From: JBBATK01 sp044224515
GTDB taxonomy: Bacteria; Bacteroidota; Ignavibacteria; Kapaibacteriales; NICIL-2
Direction of reading: 5' to 3'
DNA length: 64,000 nucleotides
Assembly: GCA_044224515.1 (NCBI GenBank)
Contig: JBGAKH010000013.1
Span: forward strand, 62,001 to 126,000
The position numbers were made by a program, and so were the translations under genes. The notes below the pieces were generated by a model that worked only from the letters and a program-made list of their open reading frames with translations, did no database searches and was not told the DNA's origin. Below, piece after piece: positions 1-8,443 of the stretch (its first letter is position 1; each line of letters begins with the position of its first letter).

Positions 1-1021
1 TACGCAGCAGATCGTGGTAGCCAACTTTAGGTTCCCAGTTCAATTGACGTTTTGCTTTGGAAATATCTGCCTGGAGCCAATCCACTTCAGTTGGTCGAAA
101 GTACTTTGGTAGAATCTGCACGACGGTATCGCCGGTCTTGAGCACGCCATCAAATTGAGAGTCGAGGCTTTTTACGCGTGCGCTTTCATGTGCACCTTCA
201 CCTTGCCATTCCAACTCAACACCGGCATAAGAAAATGAGTCGTTGACAAATTGTCGAACTGTATGAGTGTCGCCGGTACCAACCGTGTAATCATCCGGTG
301 TGTCTTGCTGCAACATCAACCACATCATTTGAACATACTCTGCAGCAAAGCCCCAGTCACGCTTGGCATCAAGGTTACCGAGATACAAAGTTTTTTGTTT
401 CCCGCTGAGAATGTGTGCAAGCGCGCGTGTCACTTTACGGGTAACGAAAGTTTCGCCACGACGTGGAGATTCATGATTGAAGAGAATGCCATTGCAGGCA
501 TACATGTTGTATGCTTCACGATAGTTTTTCACGAGCCAATATGAGTAGAGCTTTGCAATGGCATACGGACTCTGCGGTTCGAAGGGTGTCAATTCGCTCT
601 GAGGAGCGGGAGCAGAGCCGAATAGTTCGGAGGTTGAAGCCTGATAGAAACGCGTCTTCGTGCCACTGCGTCGAATAGCTTCCAAGATTCGAATGGTGCC
701 CAGACCCGTTGCATTTCCTGTGTACTCGGGCATATCAAATGACACGCGAACGTGGCTTTGCGCACCGAGGTGATACACTTCTTCCGGTTTGATGTTGTAG
801 ACGATCTCGGTTAGCAAACCCGGATCGGTCAGATCGCCGTAGTGCAAGTGCAAACGCGTGTCTTTCGCATTTGGGTCTTGATAAATATGGTCAATACGAT
901 TGGTATTGAACACGCTGGACCGACGTATAATGCCGTGGACTGTGTAGCCTTTGCTCAGCAAATACTCTGTCAAATAAGATCCATCCTGGCCGGTAATACC
1001 GGTAATAAGAGCTGTCTTCAT
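1..1021 (-). CDS. gmd: GDP-mannose 4,6-dehydratase, partial at left edge
   Basis: Converts GDP-D-mannose to GDP-4-keto-6-deoxymannose, the first step towards GDP-fucose, GDP-rhamnose or GDP-perosamine for surface polysaccharide. The minus-strand reading frame starts with ATG at 1021 and stays open to base 1, giving about 340 residues of a family usually near 350-370 long, so only the C-terminal tip is missing. The N-terminus has the Rossmann motif TGITGQDGSYL. Further in are TSELFG and the catalytic YxxxK (YAIAKLYSYW), then SPRRGETFVTRK, all typical of Gmd within the extended short-chain dehydrogenase family. The conserved C-terminal stretch (PTEVDWLQADISKAK) is also present. It lies 125 bp downstream of polA on the same strand. 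No other nucleotide-sugar gene is visible inside the window. Confidence 0.93.
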   Translation of the reverse strand, partial: MKTALITGITGQDGSYLTEYLLSKGYTVHGIIRRSSVFNTNRIDHIYQDPNAKDTRLHLHYGDLTDPGLLTEIVYNIKPEEVYHLGAQSHVRVSFDMPEYTGNATGLGTIRILEAIRRSGTKTRFYQASTSELFGSAPAPQSELTPFEPQSPYAIAKLYSYWLVKNYREAYNMYACNGILFNHESPRRGETFVTRKVTRALAHILSGKQKTLYLGNLDAKRDWGFAAEYVQMMWLMLQQDTPDDYTVGTGDTHTVRQFVNDSFSYAGVELEWQGEGAHESARVKSLDSQFDGVLKTGDTVVQILPKYFRPTEVDWLQADISKAKRQLNWEPKVGYHDLLR

Positions 1022-1146
1022 CCTTGAATACGCTAAAGTGCTTATGCAACTTACAATACTGTCAGAGCCTAAGCCTGAAAATCCGTGCCAAAAGCCATGA
1101 AAAAGCGCAATTCACAGAAATTGTACGATTTGCTTGGCCTTCACTT

Positions 1147-4065
1147 CTAATGCGCTTGGTCCCAGTTTTCACCCACACCGGTCTCCACGAGTACCGGAAC
1201 ATCTCCAAGCGGAAGTGCGCTCTCCATGGTTTCCTTGACTAACTGACGAAGCTCATCCAATTCATCGTTCATGACCTCGAAGACCAACTCATCGTGTACT
1301 TGGAGCATCATAAGTGAACGGAAGCCGCGTTCCTTCATTTGTGCATGCAAACGGATCATAGCGATTTTGATCATGTCAGCTGCCGAACCCTGGATGGGGG
1401 TGTTGATCGCCGTTCTCTCCGCCGCCGCTTTAATAGTGTGATTGCGACTTACAATGTCAGGTAGATATCGACGTCGCCCGAGTAAAGTCTCAACATAACC
1501 CTGCGTCTCGCAAGCATGGATGGTCTGTTCCATGTAGTTTTTGATGCGATCATACTGTCGGAAGTACGTGTCGATAATTTCCTTTCCTTCCGTTCGAGAA
1601 ATACCAAGCTGTCTGGCCAATCCAAAGGCTCCCTGACCGTACATGATTCCGAAGTTGACGGTCTTTGCTTTGCGTCGCATCGAGCTGTCGACCTGATCCA
1701 GAGGAACTCCGAAAAGCTTCGCTGCCGTTGCACTGTGAATGTCCAGTCCATGCTGAAAGGCGTGCGTCAGGGTCTCATCTCCACAGATATGTGCCATGAT
1801 GCGCAACTCGATCTGAGAGTAGTCGGCCGACAAAATCACGGCATTTTTAGCTTGAGGAACAAAGGTTGTGCGTATGAGTCGACCCAGATCTGTCTTAATG
1901 GGAATGTTCTGCAAGTTCGGTTCTGTTGAGGCCAAACGTCCGGTTGCAGCAATGTGCTGGGCGTAGGTTGTATGTACGCGCCCGCTGCGTTTGTTTACCA
2001 TCTTAGGGAGCGACTCAATGTACGTGCTTTGCAGCTTTTGTAACTGTCGATATTCTAGCATTAACTCTGCAATCGGATAGCTTACTGCCAGCTCTGTCAG
2101 CACTTGCACGTCGGTACTGTATCCTGTTTTATTCTTCTTGACCACCGGCAGTTGAAGCTTTTCGAAAAGAACCTCTCCAAGCTGTTTGGGGGAGTCCGGG
2201 TTGAAAGGCATTCCTGCCTCGTTGATGATCTTTTCACGGAGTACGGTTGTTTCCGCACGTACTTGCGATCCCAATGAGGCTAACTTTTCGGTGTCGATGG
2301 CGATGCCATTGTACTCCATATCGCGCAAAACGGAAATCAATGGAAACTCGATTTCCTCAGCAACTTTTTTGAGTTTCGTATCGGCGTTCAATTGCGACTG
2401 TAATGTGGTACATAAACGCCATGTGACATCGGCGTCTTCCGCGGCGTACTCTGCGACGCGCTCTACAGCTACGTCGCGCATCGATAGTTGTGTAGCCTTC
2501 TTCGTGCCGATCAGCTCTGTAATGGAAATAGGCGAATAGTGAAGGAGCTTCTGTGCTAATGCATCCATTCCATGTGCCGAATCCGGATTCAACACGTACG
2601 AAGCAATCATGGAGTCAAATGCGATTGGTGAAACGTCGATACCGTGTCGCTTCAAAATCAAAGCATCAAACTTGATGTTTTGTCCCCACTTTCCGACACC
2701 GGGTGCTTCGAGAAGTTCTTTCAGCGCTTGCAACGCAAACCTTGTTTCAAGCATTCCGTTGTGTACAGACTCGGAAGGTGTGCCGCCCTCGAAGAGCGAT
2801 TCCTCACTAAGCAGGGGAATGGAGCTCAGGCGTGAAAGGTCCATGTCGCTCGGGTAAGCAGGACTCAGTGCCACATAATAGGCTTTGCCTTCAAATGCAC
2901 AGGCGGACAGACCGACAATCTCGCAACTCATGGCGTCGAGCGAAGTCGTCTCAAGATCAACGGCGAGAACACGTGCGGTGCTCAGATCTGCGATCATTGC
3001 TCGCAGCCCGGCTTCGTCGCGCACAAGCACATACTCGTGTGCGATGTCTGATAGACTTTGAAATCCGCCAACCGTTTCTTCTGCGCTTGCTGCAGCCGCT
3101 TCTGCTGCGATACCGGCAGCATCTGCAGCAGAGAGAAGGGTTGCTTGCGATGTGGTTGACACAACGGCTTCGGCGGCAGAGCCATCACCGTTTGCCTGAC
3201 GAGCTTGCCACTTTGCTTTAAGTGTTTTGAAGCCCATGAGGTCAAAGAACTCAGCGAGTTTTGCGGTTTGTGCGTTTTGTAAGACGCACTCTTCATAGCC
3301 GTGCTCAATAGGAACTCCGCGATCGATTGTGACCAGAACTTTTGAGAGGGCAGCAATCTCGCGGGCATCCTCAAATTTTTTGCGAACGGACTCGCGAGGA
3401 ATCTCGTCGAGATGCGCATAAATATTCTCTAGCGTACCAAACTGTTGAACCAGGGGGATCGCGGTTTTTTCTCCAACTCCTTTTACACCCGGCACGTTGT
3501 CGCTGGCATCGCCAATGATCGCCAATACATCGATGACTTGGTTGGGAGCGACACCGAATTTGTCTCGACACTGCTCTTCACCGTGTAGTTCGTATTCCGC
3601 GCCACTGCCCGGTTTGAGAAGTCGAACTTTTGAATCGACGAGTTGGTAGTAATCTTTATCGCTCGTTACGCAGTAGACGTCTACATCTTTTCGCTCACCC
3701 TCAAGAGCAAGTGTTCCTATGATGTCGTCCGCTTCAAAACCCGCCTGCTCGATGCGCTTGATACCCATCAGGTCGATGAGTTCCTTGATGCGTGGAATTT
3801 GCGGGATGAGGTCCTCAGGCATTGCATCGCGGTTCGCTTTGTATTGGTCGTAGAGTACGTGTCGGTGCGTAGGTTCCTTCGTGTCGAATACGCAGGCGAT
3901 GTACTCCGGTTTTTCACGTTCCAGAAGTGAGGTAAGAATGTTTGCAAAACCGAATACGGCTCCGCTCGGCTCGCCGTTCGAGGCTGTCAGGGGACGTCCA
4001 CGTTGCAGTGCATAGAAGGCACGAAAAATCAAAGAGAAGGAGTCAACGAGAAGGAGCTTTGCCAT
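1147..4065 (-). CDS. polA: DNA polymerase I
   Basis: Repair and Okazaki-fragment polymerase, 972 residues. Three domains are visible. Residues about 1-290 are a 5' nuclease with helix-hairpin-helix (GVKGVGEKTA). About 350-545 is a 3'-5' proofreading exonuclease that keeps its catalytic residues: DLETT for DxE, GQNIKFD, and YAAEDADVT for YxxxD. About 575-972 is the family A polymerase with motif A DYSQIELR, motif B RRKAKTVNFGIMYG and motif C QVHDELVF. Intact proofreading residues matter because many bacterial PolI proteins have lost them. A roughly 50-residue Ala/Ser-rich linker (about 290-345) separates the nuclease from the exonuclease. The gene is divergent from the helicase-nuclease gene at 4434. 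Confidence 0.97.
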   Translation of the reverse strand: MAKLLLVDSFSLIFRAFYALQRGRPLTASNGEPSGAVFGFANILTSLLEREKPEYIACVFDTKEPTHRHVLYDQYKANRDAMPEDLIPQIPRIKELIDLMGIKRIEQAGFEADDIIGTLALEGERKDVDVYCVTSDKDYYQLVDSKVRLLKPGSGAEYELHGEEQCRDKFGVAPNQVIDVLAIIGDASDNVPGVKGVGEKTAIPLVQQFGTLENIYAHLDEIPRESVRKKFEDAREIAALSKVLVTIDRGVPIEHGYEECVLQNAQTAKLAEFFDLMGFKTLKAKWQARQANGDGSAAEAVVSTTSQATLLSAADAAGIAAEAAAASAEETVGGFQSLSDIAHEYVLVRDEAGLRAMIADLSTARVLAVDLETTSLDAMSCEIVGLSACAFEGKAYYVALSPAYPSDMDLSRLSSIPLLSEESLFEGGTPSESVHNGMLETRFALQALKELLEAPGVGKWGQNIKFDALILKRHGIDVSPIAFDSMIASYVLNPDSAHGMDALAQKLLHYSPISITELIGTKKATQLSMRDVAVERVAEYAAEDADVTWRLCTTLQSQLNADTKLKKVAEEIEFPLISVLRDMEYNGIAIDTEKLASLGSQVRAETTVLREKIINEAGMPFNPDSPKQLGEVLFEKLQLPVVKKNKTGYSTDVQVLTELAVSYPIAELMLEYRQLQKLQSTYIESLPKMVNKRSGRVHTTYAQHIAATGRLASTEPNLQNIPIKTDLGRLIRTTFVPQAKNAVILSADYSQIELRIMAHICGDETLTHAFQHGLDIHSATAAKLFGVPLDQVDSSMRRKAKTVNFGIMYGQGAFGLARQLGISRTEGKEIIDTYFRQYDRIKNYMEQTIHACETQGYVETLLGRRRYLPDIVSRNHTIKAAAERTAINTPIQGSAADMIKIAMIRLHAQMKERGFRSLMMLQVHDELVFEVMNDELDELRQLVKETMESALPLGDVPVLVETGVGENWDQAH

Positions 4066-4433
4066 TGCGTCGATTGATGGTATGCGTTGAACTTTTTATG
4101 TCTGAAAGGTCAATTTACTCCGTGTTTGCCACGTAGAGCACTGAAAAGTACCCTGATGCATATGCGTTGCGATAGTTCGCGGAAACATGTCTCGCCAATC
4201 TGCTCATTATAGGAAGCTTCTTGAGGTTGAAGACCACAAATCGGCCGTTTTTCTCCAAAATGAGGCATCTTCTTTCTATTCGTCACTAATTGTCGTGATC
4301 TCAACGAGGCCACAGCTTTCCGCGGAGCTGTAGAACGCATTCCGTTGCATATTCGCAGTTCAGCGGCGGCTCCGCCGCCGCTTGGAGAACATCCCTTTGG
4401 CATCACAGTCTGCGCTCGACGCAATTCGGATCC
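4066..4433. other. Intergenic region between divergent polA and addA-like gene
   Basis: This 368-bp gap holds the promoters of two divergent genes. I see no convincing small gene or RNA. The one clear structure is a GC-rich hairpin near the plus-strand gene (4362-4382). I could not identify a confident TAnnTTTG promoter for either gene. Confidence 0.4.
4362..4382. repeat. GC-rich triloop palindrome
   Basis: Perfect 9-bp stem AGCGGCGGC / GCCGCCGCT around the 3-nt loop TCC, about 50 bp before the helicase-nuclease start. There is no following T-run on either strand, so it is not a classical terminator. It belongs to a set of 3-nt-loop GC-rich hairpins found in several gaps of this window. Confidence 0.6.
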
Positions 4434-7400
4434 ATGTTCAGTTCAGAACAACTAGCAGCTCTCTCAGCGGAGCATCACATCATCGTCAGTGCGGCCGCCG
4501 GGTCCGGCAAGACTCGCGTATTGGTCGAGCGCTATGTGCGACTGCTCCAAGCAGGTGTGGACCCACGTTCGATAGTGGCTATCACCTTTACTCGCAAGGC
4601 TGCTGCAGAGATGCTCGGACGCATCGCACAACGGGTCGATGAGTTGTTGAATGACGAAGCAATGCCCGATGCTCAACGAGAACAGCTAGCTCGATCTCAT
4701 CAGCGACTTTCATCAGCGCGCATAAGTACAATACACTCTTTCTGCGCAGCCTTGCTTCGAGAGTATCCCATCGAAGCAGGAGTCTCTCCGGACTTTCGTG
4801 AGCTTGGTAGCGGAGAGGCCCAACGTCTGCGCGATACAGTCATTCAACGGGTGTTGGAAGAACGTTTGGAAGACCCCTTGTTTACGCATGATACGCGTAG
4901 ATTGATCATGTTTTTAGGTCAAAAAAATCTACTGCAACTCCTACAGAGAATTCTTCGCAGACCTGAAGACCTTCTTGCGATGTCGGCTCTGTATTCAAGA
5001 AAAACTGATGCGGAAATTCTAGCAGGTCTCCATGAACAGCACTTTCGGGAATTCGTCGAGTTTTTAAAATCTATCGTCGAACAACTACATCATCTCGACG
5101 GGCGCATCGTCGGCAAAGCGCGCACTGCCGTAGCGGAGTTTTCCGCCTTGCTGCACAATGCGGATTTGTTACTTCTTAAGGGAGATGGTGTTGCGTCAGA
5201 GACTGAGCATCCGGTATTGATCGAGAATCTCGTCCGTATGGTGAGAGCAGCGCTGGATTGCGTTCTTGGTCCTCGTTCGTTCATCTCAGCTCTTAAAAGC
5301 ATCGCAAAGGAACTGGACGAGCACAGTTGCGCTATTCTACTAAAAGCCCGTGCCGGTATTATCAAACGCGAACAGACTTCGAAGTGCATGGCGGTCGATG
5401 CCGTAATGTTACGCAGTGCGCGTGCGGTATGCGAGCTCGCTGTAGCCATGTTCGCTGAACTCTCAAAAGAGAAAAACGAACTTGCTGCCTTTGACTTCGA
5501 CGATTTGCAGCTGCGCACACGGCGCTTGTTAGAAAATGAACAAGTACGAAAGAGTGTGCGACAGAGCGTTCCCTATCTGATGATTGATGAGTTTCAGGAT
5601 ACGAATGCCCTGCAGTATGAGCTGGTGTATTCAATTGTGACAGCACTGAAGTCTGACTCCGATATCGCAGTACAGCCCAACGTATTCATCGTTGGTGACG
5701 CGAAACAGTCGATTTATGGATTTCGACGTGCCGATGTTCGTGTCTTTGAAGAGGCGCGACATGACATCTTGGCTGCAAACGGCAGACGCTTCCCGCCTCA
5801 AGAGTTCAACATTACGCACAACGAACAGCCGCGTCTGGATTTCAATGCACCTTTAAGGGATAAACCCGACGAAGGCGTGCAACGAACATCGTCGACTCCT
5901 CGCGCGTTGGGAGATGTGCATTTGAGTACCTCGTTTCGAATGGCGCCGGAACTGGTAGCCTTTGTAAACCGCATTTGCTCCACGCTCATGCTCGAGCGCG
6001 AGTCGGAATACGATGTGGACTATGAAGATCTTCGTTGCGGACGTAGCTCGCACAGTTGTGCACCTGTTCACATTGAGTTTATTCTAGGGAGCATTGCACC
6101 TACGCAGCGGTCCAATTCTCCGGACGTCGCACGAACGAGTACACCCCCGGAGCATCAAACGGAGCAAGACGAAGAGCAAAGCAATGCCACGAAGACGGAA
6201 TACGTTTCGGAAGCCGTTCTGCTGGCGGATCGACTACGCTCGCTGCTCGACGCCGCTTCCGGAATGACTGTTTGGGATGAAAAGCGCAAAGAGCGGCGCC
6301 CGATTCAAGCTCGAGATATCGCCGTGCTGGCACGTAATGGGACCAAGCTGCCAAAGCTTATGCATGAGTTGAGACTGCGATCTATTCCGGCATTACGCAG
6401 TGGAGGACGTGGCTTTTTCGATACGCAGGAAGTGCTCGATCTGATGAGTGCTCTCCATGTGCTAGCCAATCCCGACGACGACACTCATCTGGCTGCTCTG
6501 CTGCGATCACCCTATTTCGCGATCAGTGATGCCGTACTCTATCGTCTCAGTGAACAGTGTGATCCTAAACAGTCCTTGTGGTCGTATCTACGTTCAGGCA
6601 GTGCATTGCGTTCTGCGGATGCTGATCCTGAGCAACTCGGTCTTCGACAAGTAGACGGTGATATGCGGCTACGGCGGGCTCTCGACATTCTGTGGCGACT
6701 TGCCGATCAACGCCCTGCAGCCAGCAGCTCCCACCTTTTACGCAGCTTGGTTAGGGAATGTGGTTGGTATGGCAGCATTGAGTACAGTGAGCGCGCAGAG
6801 CAAAGTCGAGCGAACGTTGACAAGTGTCTGGAGCTCGTCGCATCACTTGAACAATACGGCTTTCGGCATGTCTTTGATATCGTCGATGAGCTGGAGCGTT
6901 TGCAGCAGGCCGAAGACAATGAGGCTGAGGCAGCAGTTATTGGCGATGAGAATGCGATTCACCTCATGACCGTCCATGCATCCAAAGGTTTGGAGTTTCC
7001 CCTTGTTGTAGTATACGACATGAACTTCCAGTCTCGTCACACACCTGAAGTCTGCATGGATGAGCAGTTGGGCTTGTGTTTTAAGGTGTCGGATGAAGAG
7101 GGCGCGCGCGTTTCTCCCTATCTCCGCGAGTGTGCATTGCGACGCGAGGAAGCAAAGGATCGCGCCGAGCGTAAACGTCTACTCTATGTTGCGCTAACGC
7201 GGGCTCGCGATCATCTGATACTCAGCGCCGAGATCAAAGCATCGCAAGACTCCGTCCTGCTCTCCGAGCAACCTAGTCAAGGCTTCTTGGAACTATTCGT
7301 TCGGGGTATTGCATTTCCGTTGTCGACACGATCATCGGCGCATGTGGCGCTCGAGCTTCCGATTTCACGATGGAACGCCGGACAAAACTCCGAGGGAACT

Positions 7401-8258
7401 ATCGGCGTCGAACTTATACTCAGCACAGAGATACCACACGTGTCGTTGACGTCTGACCAAGGTACTGAACTGGCCGCGCTCAACAAACGCGGAGCTCGCA
7501 TACTCTCTCCCTTGAGCATAACTCTGCATAGTGACGAGAGTTTCAGTGCTTCGCACGCCATGACTTACGCTGCCGATCCCTTGGAGTACTTTAGGATTTA
7601 CCACTTAGGTTTAGCTTCATCCGATGAGCAGCGCTTTCAATCGCGCAGGATGAAAGCGGACGAGGACGCTGATCGGGTGAGTGCCACTCTTGCCGGAATT
7701 CTGATACATGCCGTGCTCTGCGAACTTTCGCGGTGGATAGACGATAGTGCAACGCTAAACATGACTGCGCTCTCCGTTACGATCAATGATGCACTGTATC
7801 AACATCAGCTATCGAGTGACCACTCGATACGCGCACGTGTTGAAGCTGAAATCTTGAACCTGTTTTCGCAGACTATACTCAAACCTTTTGTACCTGCGCT
7901 TCGCAAGGCCAAACACGAGTTCAGCTACATGATGCCACTTGCCGATGACTTCTTAAACGGCACGATGGACCTGCTACTCACGACGGCTGAAGCCGAGGTG
8001 GAGGTCTGGGATTGGAAGACCAATAGTTTAGCTCAGAAGAACGAAGATGACTGGCTCGCGCACTACGCCTTGCAATTGAAGGTGTATTGTCTTCTTCTGA
8101 GCTACGAGTATCCGGAGCAGGAGCAGTTCACCGCCCGACTGATATTCACTCGAAGCGCAACGATGCGTCAGCTTAGTATGAGACGTGCAGAGCTACAGGT
8201 GTTTGAGACAGAATTGGAGTCGATGGCTAGCAAGATGAAGCGATGTACTGTTGCTTAA
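4434..8258 (+). CDS. UvrD/AddA-type ATP-dependent helicase with C-terminal RecB-family nuclease domain
   Basis: Predicted double-strand-break end-processing helicase-nuclease, 1274 residues, of the AddA (RecB-like) type. Superfamily 1A helicase motifs are in order: Walker A AAAGSGKT near residue 20, DFDDL, IDEFQDTN (motif II, about 385), GDAKQSIYGFRRAD (motif III), TVHASKGLEFP (motif V, about 845) and LLYVALTRARDHL (motif VI). The C-terminus carries a PD-(D/E)XK nuclease: HAVLCEL, then GTMDLLL, VWDWKTN and QLKVYCLLL, giving the G-x-D, D-x-K and Q-x3-Y elements. The ATG at 4434 places the Q motif (SSEQLAALSA) at the very N-terminus. An AddB partner normally sits beside addA, but none is present here. 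It could also be a stand-alone UvrD-family helicase-nuclease, so no gene symbol is given. Confidence 0.88.
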   Translation: MFSSEQLAALSAEHHIIVSAAAGSGKTRVLVERYVRLLQAGVDPRSIVAITFTRKAAAEMLGRIAQRVDELLNDEAMPDAQREQLARSHQRLSSARISTIHSFCAALLREYPIEAGVSPDFRELGSGEAQRLRDTVIQRVLEERLEDPLFTHDTRRLIMFLGQKNLLQLLQRILRRPEDLLAMSALYSRKTDAEILAGLHEQHFREFVEFLKSIVEQLHHLDGRIVGKARTAVAEFSALLHNADLLLLKGDGVASETEHPVLIENLVRMVRAALDCVLGPRSFISALKSIAKELDEHSCAILLKARAGIIKREQTSKCMAVDAVMLRSARAVCELAVAMFAELSKEKNELAAFDFDDLQLRTRRLLENEQVRKSVRQSVPYLMIDEFQDTNALQYELVYSIVTALKSDSDIAVQPNVFIVGDAKQSIYGFRRADVRVFEEARHDILAANGRRFPPQEFNITHNEQPRLDFNAPLRDKPDEGVQRTSSTPRALGDVHLSTSFRMAPELVAFVNRICSTLMLERESEYDVDYEDLRCGRSSHSCAPVHIEFILGSIAPTQRSNSPDVARTSTPPEHQTEQDEEQSNATKTEYVSEAVLLADRLRSLLDAASGMTVWDEKRKERRPIQARDIAVLARNGTKLPKLMHELRLRSIPALRSGGRGFFDTQEVLDLMSALHVLANPDDDTHLAALLRSPYFAISDAVLYRLSEQCDPKQSLWSYLRSGSALRSADADPEQLGLRQVDGDMRLRRALDILWRLADQRPAASSSHLLRSLVRECGWYGSIEYSERAEQSRANVDKCLELVASLEQYGFRHVFDIVDELERLQQAEDNEAEAAVIGDENAIHLMTVHASKGLEFPLVVVYDMNFQSRHTPEVCMDEQLGLCFKVSDEEGARVSPYLRECALRREEAKDRAERKRLLYVALTRARDHLILSAEIKASQDSVLLSEQPSQGFLELFVRGIAFPLSTRSSAHVALELPISRWNAGQNSEGTIGVELILSTEIPHVSLTSDQGTELAALNKRGARILSPLSITLHSDESFSASHAMTYAADPLEYFRIYHLGLASSDEQRFQSRRMKADEDADRVSATLAGILIHAVLCELSRWIDDSATLNMTALSVTINDALYQHQLSSDHSIRARVEAEILNLFSQTILKPFVPALRKAKHEFSYMMPLADDFLNGTMDLLLTTAEAEVEVWDWKTNSLAQKNEDDWLAHYALQLKVYCLLLSYEYPEQEQFTARLIFTRSATMRQLSMRRAELQVFETELESMASKMKRCTVA

Positions 8259-8443
8259 ACCGTGCGTCGTCCTTTGTTCACGCATCTTCTGTCGGGGTTT
8301 ATTCGAGTGCCGGTTTGCAATAGACGCACTGTAAGAATCAAATCAAATCCTAGGTGCAGGATTGTGTTCAGCTCCGAAGGTGATATGATGAGCGGAAGAC
8401 TTGCTTGAAACTATACTGTTGTGGGCTATGAAGCGTTTTCGCT

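Noticed and set aside
1147..4065. Long open frames opposite polA and opposite other large genes
   Set aside because: These are shadows of real genes: no ribosome sites, no domains, and they disappear against the clear coding of the other strand.
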